9,504 nt of DNA. Source: Campylobacterales bacterium. Lineage in GTDB: Bacteria > Campylobacterota > Campylobacteria > Campylobacterales > QNZT01. Location: NCBI GenBank assembly GCA_027080605.1, contig JALWRO010000011.1, positions 1 to 9,504 on the forward strand, read 5' to 3'. The translations under genes were made by a program, and so were the position numbers. Positions within the stretch are counted from its first letter, which is position 1. Each line of letters starts with the position of its first letter. Under the pieces are notes generated by a model, which had not been told where the DNA came from, made no database searches, and was given only the letters and a program-made list of their open reading frames with translations. Positions 1 to 5,546 of the stretch are shown here, in pieces.

Positions 1-66
1 ATTACACTCGAGGGTGAAGAGTACCTGGTACTGAACACTGACGATATCTTAGGAATTTTAAAATAA
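1..66 (+). CDS. groES: GroES co-chaperonin, C-terminal end (partial)
   Basis: The first 21 codons read in frame to a TAA stop at 64-66 and end in the residues EGEEYLVLNTDDILGILK, the typical tail of the 10-kDa co-chaperonin. GroES forms the heptameric lid that closes the GroEL folding cavity in the cytoplasm. The start of the gene lies outside the window. Only 17 nt separate its stop from the groEL start, and groEL has its own ribosome binding site there, so this is the usual groES-groEL operon. The identification rests on the tail residues and on the neighbour. Confidence 0.93.
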   Translation: MTLEGEEYLVLNTDDILGILK

Positions 67-83
67 TCAAGGGGGATTAAAAT

Positions 84-1727
84 ATGGCAAAAGAAGTAAA
101 ATTTTCAGACGTAGCAAGAAACGAACTATACGAAGGCGTTAAAAAACTGAGTGACGCCGTCAAAGTGACGATGGGTCCAAGAGGTAGAAACGTACTTATT
201 CAAAAGAGTTTCGGTGCGCCGAGCATCACCAAAGACGGTGTCTCCGTAGCACGTGAGATCGAGCTGGCGGACGCTATTGAAAATATGGGTGCGCAACTGG
301 TCAAAGAGGTTGCGTCCAACACTGCTGACGAAGCAGGTGACGGTACCACAACAGCGACTGTCCTGGCAGCAGCGATCTTCAAAGAGGGTCTCAGAAACAT
401 CACAGCGGGTGCGAATCCTATCGAAGTCAAACGCGGTATGGACAAAGCGGTTGAAGCGATTATCGCAGAACTGAAATCAAACGCGAAAGAGATCAAAGAC
501 AAGAAAGAGATCGCACAGGTAGCGAGTATCTCTGCCAACTCCGACACCAAAATCGGTGATCTGATCGCTGAGGCTATGGACAAAGTCGGTAAAGACGGTG
601 TTATCACAGTCGAAGAGGCAAAAGGTATCGAAGATGAACTCGATGTCGTCGAAGGTATGCAATTTGACAGAGGGTATCTCTCTCCATACTTTGTCAGCGA
701 TACAGAGAAGATGGAAGTCCACATGGACAATCCGTACATCCTGCTCTATGACAAAAAAGTCTCTAACCTGAAAGATCTTTTACCGGTTCTCGAGCAGGTG
801 CAAAAGAGTGGAAAACCGCTTCTGATCATCGCGGAAGATATCGAAGGTGAAGCGCTGGCGACACTGGTTGTCAACAAACTGAGAGGTATTCTCAACATCG
901 CAGCGGTCAAAGCACCTGGATTCGGTGACAGAAGAAAAGCGATGCTCGAAGATATCGCAATCCTGACAGGCGGTCAGGTGATCAGCGAAGAGCTTGGACG
1001 CACACTCGAAAGTGTGACTCCTGAAGATCTCGGTCAGGCAGGCAGCGTGGTCATCGACAAAGATAACACCACTATCGTCAACGGTGTAGGTGACAAAGCT
1101 GCAATCGACGCAAGAATCGCCCAGATCAAACGCCAGATCGACGAAACCAGCAGCGAATATGACAAAGAAAAACTGCAGGAGAGACTGGCAAAACTGAGCG
1201 GCGGTGTTGCGGTCATCAAAGTCGGTGCAGCTACCGAAACTGAGATGAAAGAGAAAAAAGACCGTGTAGACGACGCCTTGTCTGCAACCAAAGCGGCTGT
1301 TGAAGAGGGTGTTGTCATCGGTGGTGGTGCGGCACTGCTCAAAGCGAGTGCAAAAATCAGCCTCGGTCTTGAGGGTGACGAAGCAATCGGTGCCGAAATC
1401 GTCAATCGTGCCGTGGCTGCACCGATCAAGCAGATCGCATCCAATGCGGGATTTGACGCGGGTGTCGTTGCCAATAACGTACTCGAAAACGGTGACGCAA
1501 ACTACGGTTTTAACGCGGCAAACGGTGAGTATGTCGATATGTTCGAAGCAGGTATCATCGATCCACTGAAAGTGGAGAGAGTCGCACTGCAAAATGCGGT
1601 ATCTGTCTCCAGTCTGTTGCTGACTACCGAAGCGACCGTCAGTGAGATCAAAGAGGACAAACCTGCCCCAATGCCTGACATGGGCGGCGGAATGGGTGGA
1701 ATGGGCGGCATGCCGGGGATGATGTAA
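84..1727 (+). CDS. groEL: Chaperonin GroEL (60 kDa, Cpn60)
   Basis: This is a complete 547-residue group I chaperonin, almost exactly the length of the E. coli protein (548). It assembles into the double heptameric ring that folds proteins in the cytoplasm with ATP and GroES. Visible landmarks are the N-terminal TMGPRGRNV segment near residue 29, the nucleotide-binding GDGTTT motif at 85-90 (Asp86), the ATPase aspartate at about residue 397 (VDDAL), the adjoining signature AAVEEGVVIGGGAALL, and a C-terminal tail of Gly-Gly-Met repeats ending in Met-Met. The ATG at 84 follows an AAGGGGG Shine-Dalgarno with suitable spacing. Promoter and any heat-shock control element would be upstream of groES, outside the window. 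A long antisense reading frame inside the gene is a codon-bias shadow. Confidence 0.99.
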   Translation: MAKEVKFSDVARNELYEGVKKLSDAVKVTMGPRGRNVLIQKSFGAPSITKDGVSVAREIELADAIENMGAQLVKEVASNTADEAGDGTTTATVLAAAIFKEGLRNITAGANPIEVKRGMDKAVEAIIAELKSNAKEIKDKKEIAQVASISANSDTKIGDLIAEAMDKVGKDGVITVEEAKGIEDELDVVEGMQFDRGYLSPYFVSDTEKMEVHMDNPYILLYDKKVSNLKDLLPVLEQVQKSGKPLLIIAEDIEGEALATLVVNKLRGILNIAAVKAPGFGDRRKAMLEDIAILTGGQVISEELGRTLESVTPEDLGQAGSVVIDKDNTTIVNGVGDKAAIDARIAQIKRQIDETSSEYDKEKLQERLAKLSGGVAVIKVGAATETEMKEKKDRVDDALSATKAAVEEGVVIGGGAALLKASAKISLGLEGDEAIGAEIVNRAVAAPIKQIASNAGFDAGVVANNVLENGDANYGFNAANGEYVDMFEAGIIDPLKVERVALQNAVSVSSLLLTTEATVSEIKEDKPAPMPDMGGGMGGMGGMPGMM

Positions 1728-1756
1728 TCCCGGCTGTAATGCTTACCCTAACCTTC

Positions 1757-1782
1757 TTCATGAAGCCTTCAGGCTTCATGAA
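1757..1782 (+). terminator. Perfect palindrome after groEL, probable operon terminator
   Basis: The 26 bases form a perfect inverted repeat, TTCATGAAGCCT and its complement around a central TC. As RNA this gives an 11-bp stem capped by a TTCA tetraloop. It starts 30 nt after the groEL stop, where an operon end is expected. There is no T-run directly after it, only scattered T-rich sequence from about 1791. It may therefore be a weak terminator or an RNA-stabilising 3' hairpin. Being symmetric, it would form on either strand. Confidence 0.6.
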
Positions 1783-1836
1783 ACATCCCACTTTTAAACT
1801 TTTCTAAACATTATCACACCCGCTCATTTTTCTATC

Positions 1837-1864
1837 TTTACTCTAACACGATTTTTGATACAAT
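1837..1864 (+). promoter_or_regulatory. Candidate sigma-70 promoter for the tatBC-queA run
   Basis: An extended -10 (TGATACAAT, hexamer TACAAT at 1859-1864) lies 16 nt downstream of TTTACT at 1837-1842. Transcription would begin near 1871, giving a leader of roughly 35-40 nt before the tatB start. The AT-rich sequence is typical of Campylobacterota promoters, where the -35 is often poor. It is the only good candidate between the groEL palindrome and tatB. Confidence 0.5.
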
Positions 1865-1893
1865 CTCTCAAATTCTTACAGAAAAATTCGCAC

Positions 1894-1900
1894 AGAAGGA
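1894..1900 (+). promoter_or_regulatory. Ribosome binding site that fixes the tatB start
   Basis: AGAAGGA sits 7 nt before the ATG at 1908 but only 1 nt before the alternative in-frame ATG at 1902. The spacing excludes the upstream start, and the shorter N-terminus MFGMSFGEI matches TatA/TatB proteins. Confidence 0.75.
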
Positions 1901-1907
1901 TATGCTC

Positions 1908-2321
1908 ATGTTTGGAATGAGTTTTGGCGAGATACTCGTTATCGCCATCATCGCGATTCTGTTTATCGGTCCCGATAAACTGCCTGACACAATGGTCAAG
2001 ATCGCAAAATTTTTCAGAAGTTTCAAAAAAAGTATTCATGAAGTCAAAGACTCCATCGAGCAGGAAGTGCATCTGGCGGAGCTTAAAGAGGAGGCGATCT
2101 CCTACAAAGAGCAGCTGGAAAAATCGGTACAGGAGCTCAAGGGAGATACGACAGTCAATGTCATCGATGATCTGCAGGACGGTTTTGCGGATATCAAAGA
2201 GTCCATCACCAAACTTGACGAGCCTTCCGCAAAAATAACTGAAAACGATACCGTTGCAAAAGTAACGGAAAAACCTGCCAAAAAATCTACAAAGAAAAAA
2301 GGTAAGAAAAAAGATGTTTGA
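1908..2321 (+). CDS. tatB: Sec-independent translocase subunit TatB
   Basis: This 137-residue protein begins MFGMSFGEILVIAIIAILFI and continues GPDKLP, the hallmark of TatA/B proteins: one N-terminal membrane helix (about residues 6-20) with a conserved Glu8, a Gly-Pro hinge, then an amphipathic helix with FFRSFKKS at about 32-40. A long charged region follows, ending in a lysine-rich tail (KKSTKKKGKKK). TatB works with TatC as the receptor for folded proteins carrying twin-arginine signal peptides, at the inner membrane. TatB is preferred over TatA because of the length and the direct coupling to tatC, which it overlaps by 8 nt. A tatA gene is not in the window. The start at 1908 is chosen from the ribosome binding site. 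Confidence 0.93.
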   Translation: MFGMSFGEILVIAIIAILFIGPDKLPDTMVKIAKFFRSFKKSIHEVKDSIEQEVHLAELKEEAISYKEQLEKSVQELKGDTTVNVIDDLQDGFADIKESITKLDEPSAKITENDTVAKVTEKPAKKSTKKKGKKKDV

Positions 2322-3039
2322 GGATCTGAAACCGCACTTATATGAGCTGAGAAAACGTCTTGCTATCTCTGTTGTCACTGTTTTAGTAATGTTTTTTGTG
2401 ATGTTTGCCTTCTGGCAGCCGATTCTCGACTGGATGATTGCACCGCTGGTCAAAGTACTGCCGGAGGGCAGTCATGTGATCTTTACCAGAGTACAGGAGC
2501 CCTTCTTTACCGCACTGAAAGTTGCCTTTTTTACCGGCTTTATCGCATCTTTACCGGTAATATTCTGGCAGCTGTGGCTTTTTATTGCACCGGGGCTTTA
2601 TGAAAATGAGAAGAAAATGGTCATTCCGTTTGCGACCGGTGCAACAGTGATGTTCCTGATAGGCGCGCTCTTTTGCTATTACATCGTCATCCCTTTCGGA
2701 TACGCCTTTTTAATCAACTTCGGTTCTCAGCTCTTTACAGCGCTGCCGAGTATCGGGGATTATGTAGGCTTTTTTACCAAGCTGATTCTGGGTTTCGGTC
2801 TGGCGTTTGAGATGCCGACTATCACATTCTTTCTGGCATCTATCGGACTGGTCACAGATGAGACACTCAAAGGTTTTTTTAAATATGCACTGGTTGCCAT
2901 TTTCCTTGTCTCCGCCCTGCTCACACCCCCGGATGTTCTGACACAGTTTTTGATGGCAGGTCCGATGATCCTGCTCTACGGTCTCTCTATTTTGATCGCA
3001 CACTATATCAACCCTGAGACAAAAGAGGAAGATGCCTGA
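2314..3039 (+). CDS. tatC: Sec-independent translocase subunit TatC
   Basis: This is a 241-residue inner-membrane protein with six predicted helices. TatC is the core of the twin-arginine receptor and binds the RR signal peptide on the cytoplasmic face. Conserved family positions are visible: PHLYELRKRL with Glu11, the first cytoplasmic loop LWLFIAPGLYENE with the signal-binding Glu99, Glu166 in FGLAFEMP, and LLTPPD with Asp207. The length is slightly shorter than E. coli TatC (258). The start codon lies within the last codons of tatB (8-nt overlap) and the stop overlaps queA by 8 nt, so the three genes are probably translationally coupled. Confidence 0.97.
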   Translation: MFEDLKPHLYELRKRLAISVVTVLVMFFVMFAFWQPILDWMIAPLVKVLPEGSHVIFTRVQEPFFTALKVAFFTGFIASLPVIFWQLWLFIAPGLYENEKKMVIPFATGATVMFLIGALFCYYIVIPFGYAFLINFGSQLFTALPSIGDYVGFFTKLILGFGLAFEMPTITFFLASIGLVTDETLKGFFKYALVAIFLVSALLTPPDVLTQFLMAGPMILLYGLSILIAHYINPETKEEDA

Positions 3040-4060
3040 ACGTAATCCTCTGTTGGTAGATTCGTACGATTACGAACTCCCTTCCCGTCTCATCGCCTCC
3101 AGACCGGCAGAGCCCAAAGACAGTGCAAAACTGCTGGTCTATGACCGTAAAACCGGCAACATAACCCACGCTGTATTTCATGAAATCCTGGACTTTATTC
3201 CCAAAGAGTATGCCGTTATTCTCAATGACACCAAAGTGATCAAAGCCAGGATTTTCGGAAGAAAAGAGAGCGGTGGGAAGGTGGAACTGCTTATCAACTC
3301 CCCGCTGGGAAATAACCGTTTTCTGGTCTATATTCGCGGTCGTGTCAAAGCCGGTACGACACTCTTTTTCGATCATGACCTCACAGCTCTGGTTGATGTG
3401 CTGCATGAAGACGGTACCAGAACAGTACGCTTTTACCAGAATAAAAAAGAACTCGATTTTCCGGCGCTGCATGAAGTACTCGAACAGATAGGGCACGTTC
3501 CCCTGCCCCCGTACATCAAACGGGAAGATACCAAACAGGATGAGCAGGACTACCAAACACTCTTTGCCAGTAAAATCGGCGCTGTCGCGGCACCGACAGC
3601 ATCGCTGCACTTTACCGATGCACTTTTTCAAAAGATGCAGGCACAGCATGAGAGTGCCTATGTTACGCTGCATGTAGGTGCCGGGACGTTCAAACCTGTC
3701 GAAGCGGACAATATCAAAGAGCATGTCATGCACAGTGAATTTTACGATATTCCCGAGGCAACCCGGCAGATTATCGACTCGGATAAAAAGATTCTGGCAG
3801 TCGGTACCACGGTGACGAGAACCATAGAATATTATGTCCGGTCACACCGCCCGACGGGTCAATCCGATCTATTTTTGCACCCGAACAATCCACCGCAGCG
3901 GGTCGATGCCCTGCTGACCAACTTTCATCTGCCCAAATCGACCCTGCTGATGCTGGTAGCCTCTTTTACCGGACTCGAAAAAGCGCTGGAGATTTACCAT
4001 GAAGCGATTGCCGAAGAGTACAAATTTTTCTCCTACGGCGATGCGATGTTAATACTATAA
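3032..4060 (+). CDS. queA: S-adenosylmethionine:tRNA ribosyltransferase-isomerase QueA
   Basis: QueA moves and isomerises the ribosyl group of SAM onto preQ1 at the tRNA wobble position, giving epoxyqueuosine, the penultimate step of queuosine synthesis. The 342-residue length is normal. Family motifs seen are YDYELP near the N-terminus, LNDTKVIKAR, PYIKRED, ASLHFT, VTLHVGAGTFKPV from residue 211 with the following HVMHSE, AVGTTVTRT, NFHLPKSTLLMLVASF from residue 297, and the C-terminal FFSYGDAMLI. It overlaps the tatC stop by 8 nt, with GAGGA just upstream. The tatB-tatC-queA order recurs in Campylobacterota but implies no shared biochemistry. Confidence 0.97.
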   Translation: MPERNPLLVDSYDYELPSRLIASRPAEPKDSAKLLVYDRKTGNITHAVFHEILDFIPKEYAVILNDTKVIKARIFGRKESGGKVELLINSPLGNNRFLVYIRGRVKAGTTLFFDHDLTALVDVLHEDGTRTVRFYQNKKELDFPALHEVLEQIGHVPLPPYIKREDTKQDEQDYQTLFASKIGAVAAPTASLHFTDALFQKMQAQHESAYVTLHVGAGTFKPVEADNIKEHVMHSEFYDIPEATRQIIDSDKKILAVGTTVTRTIEYYVRSHRPTGQSDLFLHPNNPPQRVDALLTNFHLPKSTLLMLVASFTGLEKALEIYHEAIAEEYKFFSYGDAMLIL

Positions 4061-4069
4061 GGAGCAGTG

Positions 4070-4705
4070 ATGTTAATCAATTATGCGACACAAAGCCTCG
4101 GACAAAGATATGCTCTGATGTCTCAGACGATCATTCCCCGCCCTGTTGCGTGGATAGTGACGGAAAGCAGTGACGGCATTGTCAATGTGGCGCCGTTCAG
4201 CTACTTTACCGGACTCTCTTCAGAGCCACCGACGGTAGTGGTTTCGATCGGGCATAAAGCGGACGGTACCCCCAAGGATACACTACGCAATATTCGTGAA
4301 ACGAAAAAGTGCACCCTTTGTCTGGTGGATGAAGCACATCTGGCACCGATGCATTTCAGCTCAAAAGTGCTCTCTCATGAAGAGAGTGAAGCGGAATATT
4401 TTGATATTCCCGTTAAAAAAGTACTGGAGTCTTTTCCTCCTCTCGTGGAAGGCGTTCCCGCCGCTTTTTTCTGTACACTGCATCAGGAAATTACACTTGC
4501 TGGAAGTAAAACAATTCCGCTGGTTCTGGAGATTCAGCAACAGTTTCTGGACGAAAGAGTCGTCACAGAAGATGAGGATAAAATCTCTATTTCGTTTAAA
4601 CCGGTGGCACGTATCGGGAAGCAATATGCTTTTTTAGGGGAGGAGATCGATCCTCCGGAGATTTATCACCGCACCAATATACATACTCAAATTTTGATGC
4701 AGTGA
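4070..4705 (+). CDS. Flavin reductase-like FMN-binding split-barrel protein
   Basis: This 211-residue cytoplasmic protein has the flavin reductase-like (DIM6/NTAB) split-barrel fold. Residues 23-60 read PRPVAWIVTE then NVAPFSYFTGLSSEPP and VVVSIG, the conserved FMN-binding strands; KDTLRNI at 69-75 is also family-typical. Such proteins bind FMN and usually reduce flavin with NAD(P)H or act on small substrates; the substrate cannot be told here. The ATG at 4070 is chosen over a GTG at 4067 because AAGGAG (4059-4064) is then 5 nt away. It follows queA by 9 nt, so it is co-transcribed. Oddity: codons 199-211 (from 4664) lie in the terminal repeat of an inserted element. Without the insertion the gene would end at Ile198 followed by TAA. 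Confidence 0.88.
   Translation: MLINYATQSLGQRYALMSQTIIPRPVAWIVTESSDGIVNVAPFSYFTGLSSEPPTVVVSIGHKADGTPKDTLRNIRETKKCTLCLVDEAHLAPMHFSSKVLSHEESEAEYFDIPVKKVLESFPPLVEGVPAAFFCTLHQEITLAGSKTIPLVLEIQQQFLDERVVTEDEDKISISFKPVARIGKQYAFLGEEIDPPEIYHRTNIHTQILMQ
4662..4665. repeat. Left copy of TTTA target-site duplication
   Basis: TTTA directly precedes the left terminal inverted repeat (TCACCGCACC...) and recurs at 4935-4938 in direct orientation directly after the right one. Four matching AT-rich bases are weak alone, but collapsing the two copies restores stop codons for both flanking genes. Confidence 0.55.
4666..4697 (+). repeat. Left 32-bp terminal inverted repeat
   Basis: Begins TCACCGCACCAATA and ends CAAATTTTGA. 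Its reverse complement is present at 4903-4934 with 31 of 32 bases identical. This copy lies inside the 3' end of the flavin reductase-like gene and encodes its last residues. Confidence 0.85.
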
Positions 4706-4792
4706 TTTTGTTCATAATCAAGGCAGATTTTCGCAGGACTAGCCTTAGCTAATGCAAGAAAATCTAACGCAGAGTATGGACAAAAGCACTGC
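4699..4792 (+). other. Long structured hairpin A with conserved apical core
   Basis: The 94 nt fold as an outer 18-position stem (GCAGTGATTTTGTTCATA at 4699-4716 with 4775-4792; one A/G mismatch and one T-G pair that is a legal wobble only on this strand), an 8/9-nt internal loop, an 8-bp inner stem (AGATTTTC 4725-4732 with 4758-4765), a GC/GC pair, a 2-nt 3' bulge, and an apical core AGGACTAGCCTTAGCTAAT (4735-4753) holding a TAGC/GCTA mini-stem. The reductase stop codon lies in the outer stem. It may act as a transcribed 3' structure or as single-stranded DNA during transposition. Confidence 0.7.
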
Positions 4793-4802
4793 ACCCTTCG
4801 GG

Positions 4803-4902
4803 GAGCACGGGAAGAAGCAATCTGTGCATGAAAAAAACTTCGAATTAGCTACAGGCTAGTCCTTCAGTTTTTTTAATGCACATCTCACTCCTTCCCGTAC
4901 TC
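4803..4902 (-). other. Long structured hairpin B with the same core, opposite strand
   Basis: Read on the minus strand, the 100 nt fold as a 12-position outer stem (GAGTACGGGAAG, 4902-4891, with 4814-4803; one T-G wobble legal only on this strand), an 8/8-nt internal loop, a 17-position inner stem with one mismatch (4882-4866 with 4839-4823, including seven A-T pairs), a GA/TC pair, a 2-nt 3' bulge, and the core AGGACTAGCCTGTAGCTAAT (4863-4844). The T-runs on both strands mean this part could also terminate transcription from both convergent genes. Confidence 0.7.
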
Positions 4903-4934
4903 TCAAAATTTGAGTATGTTTATTGGTGCGGTGA
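4903..4934 (-). repeat. Right 32-bp terminal inverted repeat
   Basis: Reverse complement of 4666-4697 with one difference. On the minus strand it begins 1 nt after the TAA stop (4938-4936) of the small membrane protein gene, and hairpin B follows it without a gap, just as hairpin A follows the left repeat after 1 nt. Confidence 0.85.
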
Positions 4935-4938
4935 TTTA
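4935..4938. repeat. Right copy of TTTA target-site duplication
   Basis: Direct repeat of 4662-4665. It contains the stop codon of the minus-strand small membrane protein gene (TAA, read from 4938 to 4936). Confidence 0.55.
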
Positions 4939-5070
4939 ATCGGGAAGATTTATTTTGCCGTCATAGTCCTCTTTTTCTTTGGCTATTTTTCGAAACTCTT
5001 TGACAAAGAAAAAGATCACCGTCAGTGCAACAATCACCCCGGTTCCATAAAATATTTGCATCCAATGCAT
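4936..5070 (-). CDS. Small single-helix membrane protein (44 residues), unrecognised
   Basis: I do not recognise this family. Read from 5070 down to a TAA at 4938-4936, the protein starts MHWMQIFYGT, then has one hydrophobic helix of about 18 residues (GVIVALTVIFFFV), followed by a basic segment KEFRKIAKEK and an acidic tail ending NLPD. Positive charges after the helix predict a cytoplasmic C-terminus. A perfect AAGGAG (5082-5077) sits 6 nt before the ATG, much better than anything for the overlapping plus-strand reading frame. The size and layout resemble accessory subunits of membrane complexes (compare CcoQ- or CydX-like small proteins), but no specific motif supports that. It is divergent from the yffB-like gene and convergent with the flavin reductase-like gene. 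Confidence 0.72.
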   Translation of the reverse strand: MHWMQIFYGTGVIVALTVIFFFVKEFRKIAKEKEDYDGKINLPD

Positions 5071-5076
5071 ATTTAG

Positions 5077-5082
5077 CTCCTT
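5077..5082 (-). promoter_or_regulatory. Ribosome binding site of the 44-residue membrane protein
   Basis: On the minus strand AAGGAG is followed by CTAAAT and then ATG. This is the strongest reason for calling the small gene on this strand. Confidence 0.75.
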
Positions 5083-5089
5083 AAGCAAT

Positions 5090-5095
5090 ATCATA
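5090..5095 (-). promoter_or_regulatory. Candidate -10 for the small membrane protein gene
   Basis: Read on the minus strand this is TATGAT, the mirror image of the plus-strand -10 in the other palindrome arm. Transcription would start near 5083, just before the Shine-Dalgarno, giving a very short leader. No convincing -35 is visible. Confidence 0.3.
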
Positions 5096-5134
5096 TAATA
5101 TTCATGAAAAAGAGGCTCAGACCAACGGGAGGAT

Positions 5135-5164
5135 TTGCCCTCTTTTTCATGAACATTATATGAT
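5135..5164 (+). promoter_or_regulatory. Candidate promoter for the yffB-like gene
   Basis: TTGCCC (5135-5140) and TATGAT (5159-5164) are 18 nt apart and would give a leader of about 34 nt. The -10 is within the right arm of the long palindrome. A second AT-rich candidate, TATACT at 5181-5186, is too close to the ribosome binding site (5193-5197) to be preferred. Confidence 0.35.
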
Positions 5165-5204
5165 ATTTTTCATAGGATATTATACTCTATACAAGGATAA
5201 ACGA

Positions 5205-5546
5205 ATGAAAATATACGGCATCAAAACCTGCGACGCTGTCCGCAAAGCGCGAAAGTTCATGAAGGAGCATCAGATCGACTATACGTTTGTCGATTTTCGT
5301 GAAACGCCGGTGGGTGAAGCGGAGATTACAGAGTGGCTGCAAAAAGTCTCTATCGACACTCTCTTCAACAACCGCGGCACCACGTACCGCACCCTGAAAC
5401 TGAAGGATAAAAACCTGACAGACGAGGAGAAAGCGAAGTGGCTGGCGAAAGAGAATATGCTCATCAAACGTCCGGTTATTACATTTGACGATCAGGTCGT
5501 CGTTGGATTTAATGAAGAGAGATACCGCAATCTGTTTACAAAATAA
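5205..5546 (+). CDS. ArsC/Spx/YffB-family thioredoxin-fold protein
   Basis: This 113-residue cytoplasmic protein has the ArsC-like thioredoxin fold. The N-terminal strand and single cysteine read KIYGIKTCDAVRKA (Cys9), without a second cysteine three residues later, so it is not a classical Spx redox switch. NNRGTTYR (55-62) and LIKRPVI (86-92, with the conserved Arg-Pro) are family positions. The KTCDAVRKAR helix resembles E. coli YffB more than arsenate reductase, whose motif differs, so arsenate reduction should not be assumed. The ATG at 5205 has AAGGA 7 nt upstream; an upstream in-frame ATG at 5160 lies inside the palindrome and lacks a ribosome binding site. Its 3' end overlaps the convergent methyltransferase gene by 11 bp. 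Confidence 0.88.
   Translation: MKIYGIKTCDAVRKARKFMKEHQIDYTFVDFRETPVGEAEITEWLQKVSIDTLFNNRGTTYRTLKLKDKNLTDEEKAKWLAKENMLIKRPVITFDDQVVVGFNEERYRNLFTK

Larger units (their letters stand above)
4666..4934. mobile_element. MITE-like inverted-repeat element, 269 bp
   Basis: The element has 32-bp terminal inverted repeats (4666-4697 and 4903-4934) that differ at one position (4680 against 4920), and it is flanked by direct TTTA. It is nearly symmetric: each end repeat is followed inward by a long hairpin, and the halves meet at a small CCC-TTCG-GGG hairpin (4794-4803). It has no convincing coding sequence, so if mobile it would need a transposase supplied elsewhere. Removing it with one TTTA leaves ATTTAATCGGG, giving TAA stops for both convergent genes. 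The 4-bp duplication and TCACC ends do not let me assign an IS family. An alternative is a paired regulatory or terminator element that is not mobile. Confidence 0.7.
5087..5167. repeat. Long palindrome in a divergent promoter region
   Basis: The arms 5087-5115 and 5139-5167 pair at 28 of 29 positions (only 5100 against 5154 fails) around a 23-nt loop beginning CTCAGACCAACGGG. The inner part has the shape of a bidirectional terminator (AAAAAGAGG with CCTCTTTTT), yet it lies between divergently transcribed genes. Both arms carry TATGAT facing outward (5159-5164 plus; 5095-5090 minus), a reasonable -10 for each neighbour. It could be a small hairpin insertion, a structured RNA, or a regulator binding site. 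No sequence is shared with the cores in 4699-4902. Confidence 0.75.

Noticed and set aside
780..1592. 270-residue minus-strand frame inside groEL
   Set aside because: Cysteine-rich, low-plausibility translation opposite a certain gene; an artefact of groEL codon bias.
1902..1907. Upstream ATG for tatB (adds two residues)
   Set aside because: Only 1 nt from the Shine-Dalgarno; the next ATG at 1908 has proper spacing and gives the typical TatB N-terminus.
4699..4902. Integron attC sites
   Set aside because: attC sites conserve the outer R boxes and vary at the apex; here the apex is conserved and the stems vary. ATCTAAC at 4762-4768 resembles an attC core by chance, with no matching partner box.
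4876..5076. 66-residue plus-strand reading frame with a hydrophobic stretch
   Set aside because: It begins inside the inverted-repeat element, has no ribosome binding site, and lies opposite the 44-residue minus-strand gene, which has a perfect AAGGAG. Its hydrophobicity is a reflection of the opposite strand.
5116..5138. Riboswitch or T-box in the palindrome loop
   Set aside because: The 23-nt loop does not match any riboswitch consensus I can recall, and the flanking genes offer no ligand.
5160..5204. Upstream in-frame start for the yffB-like gene
   Set aside because: It lies in the arm of the palindrome and the candidate promoter, lacks a ribosome binding site, and adds residues not fitting the family, whose first strand begins at MKIYGI.
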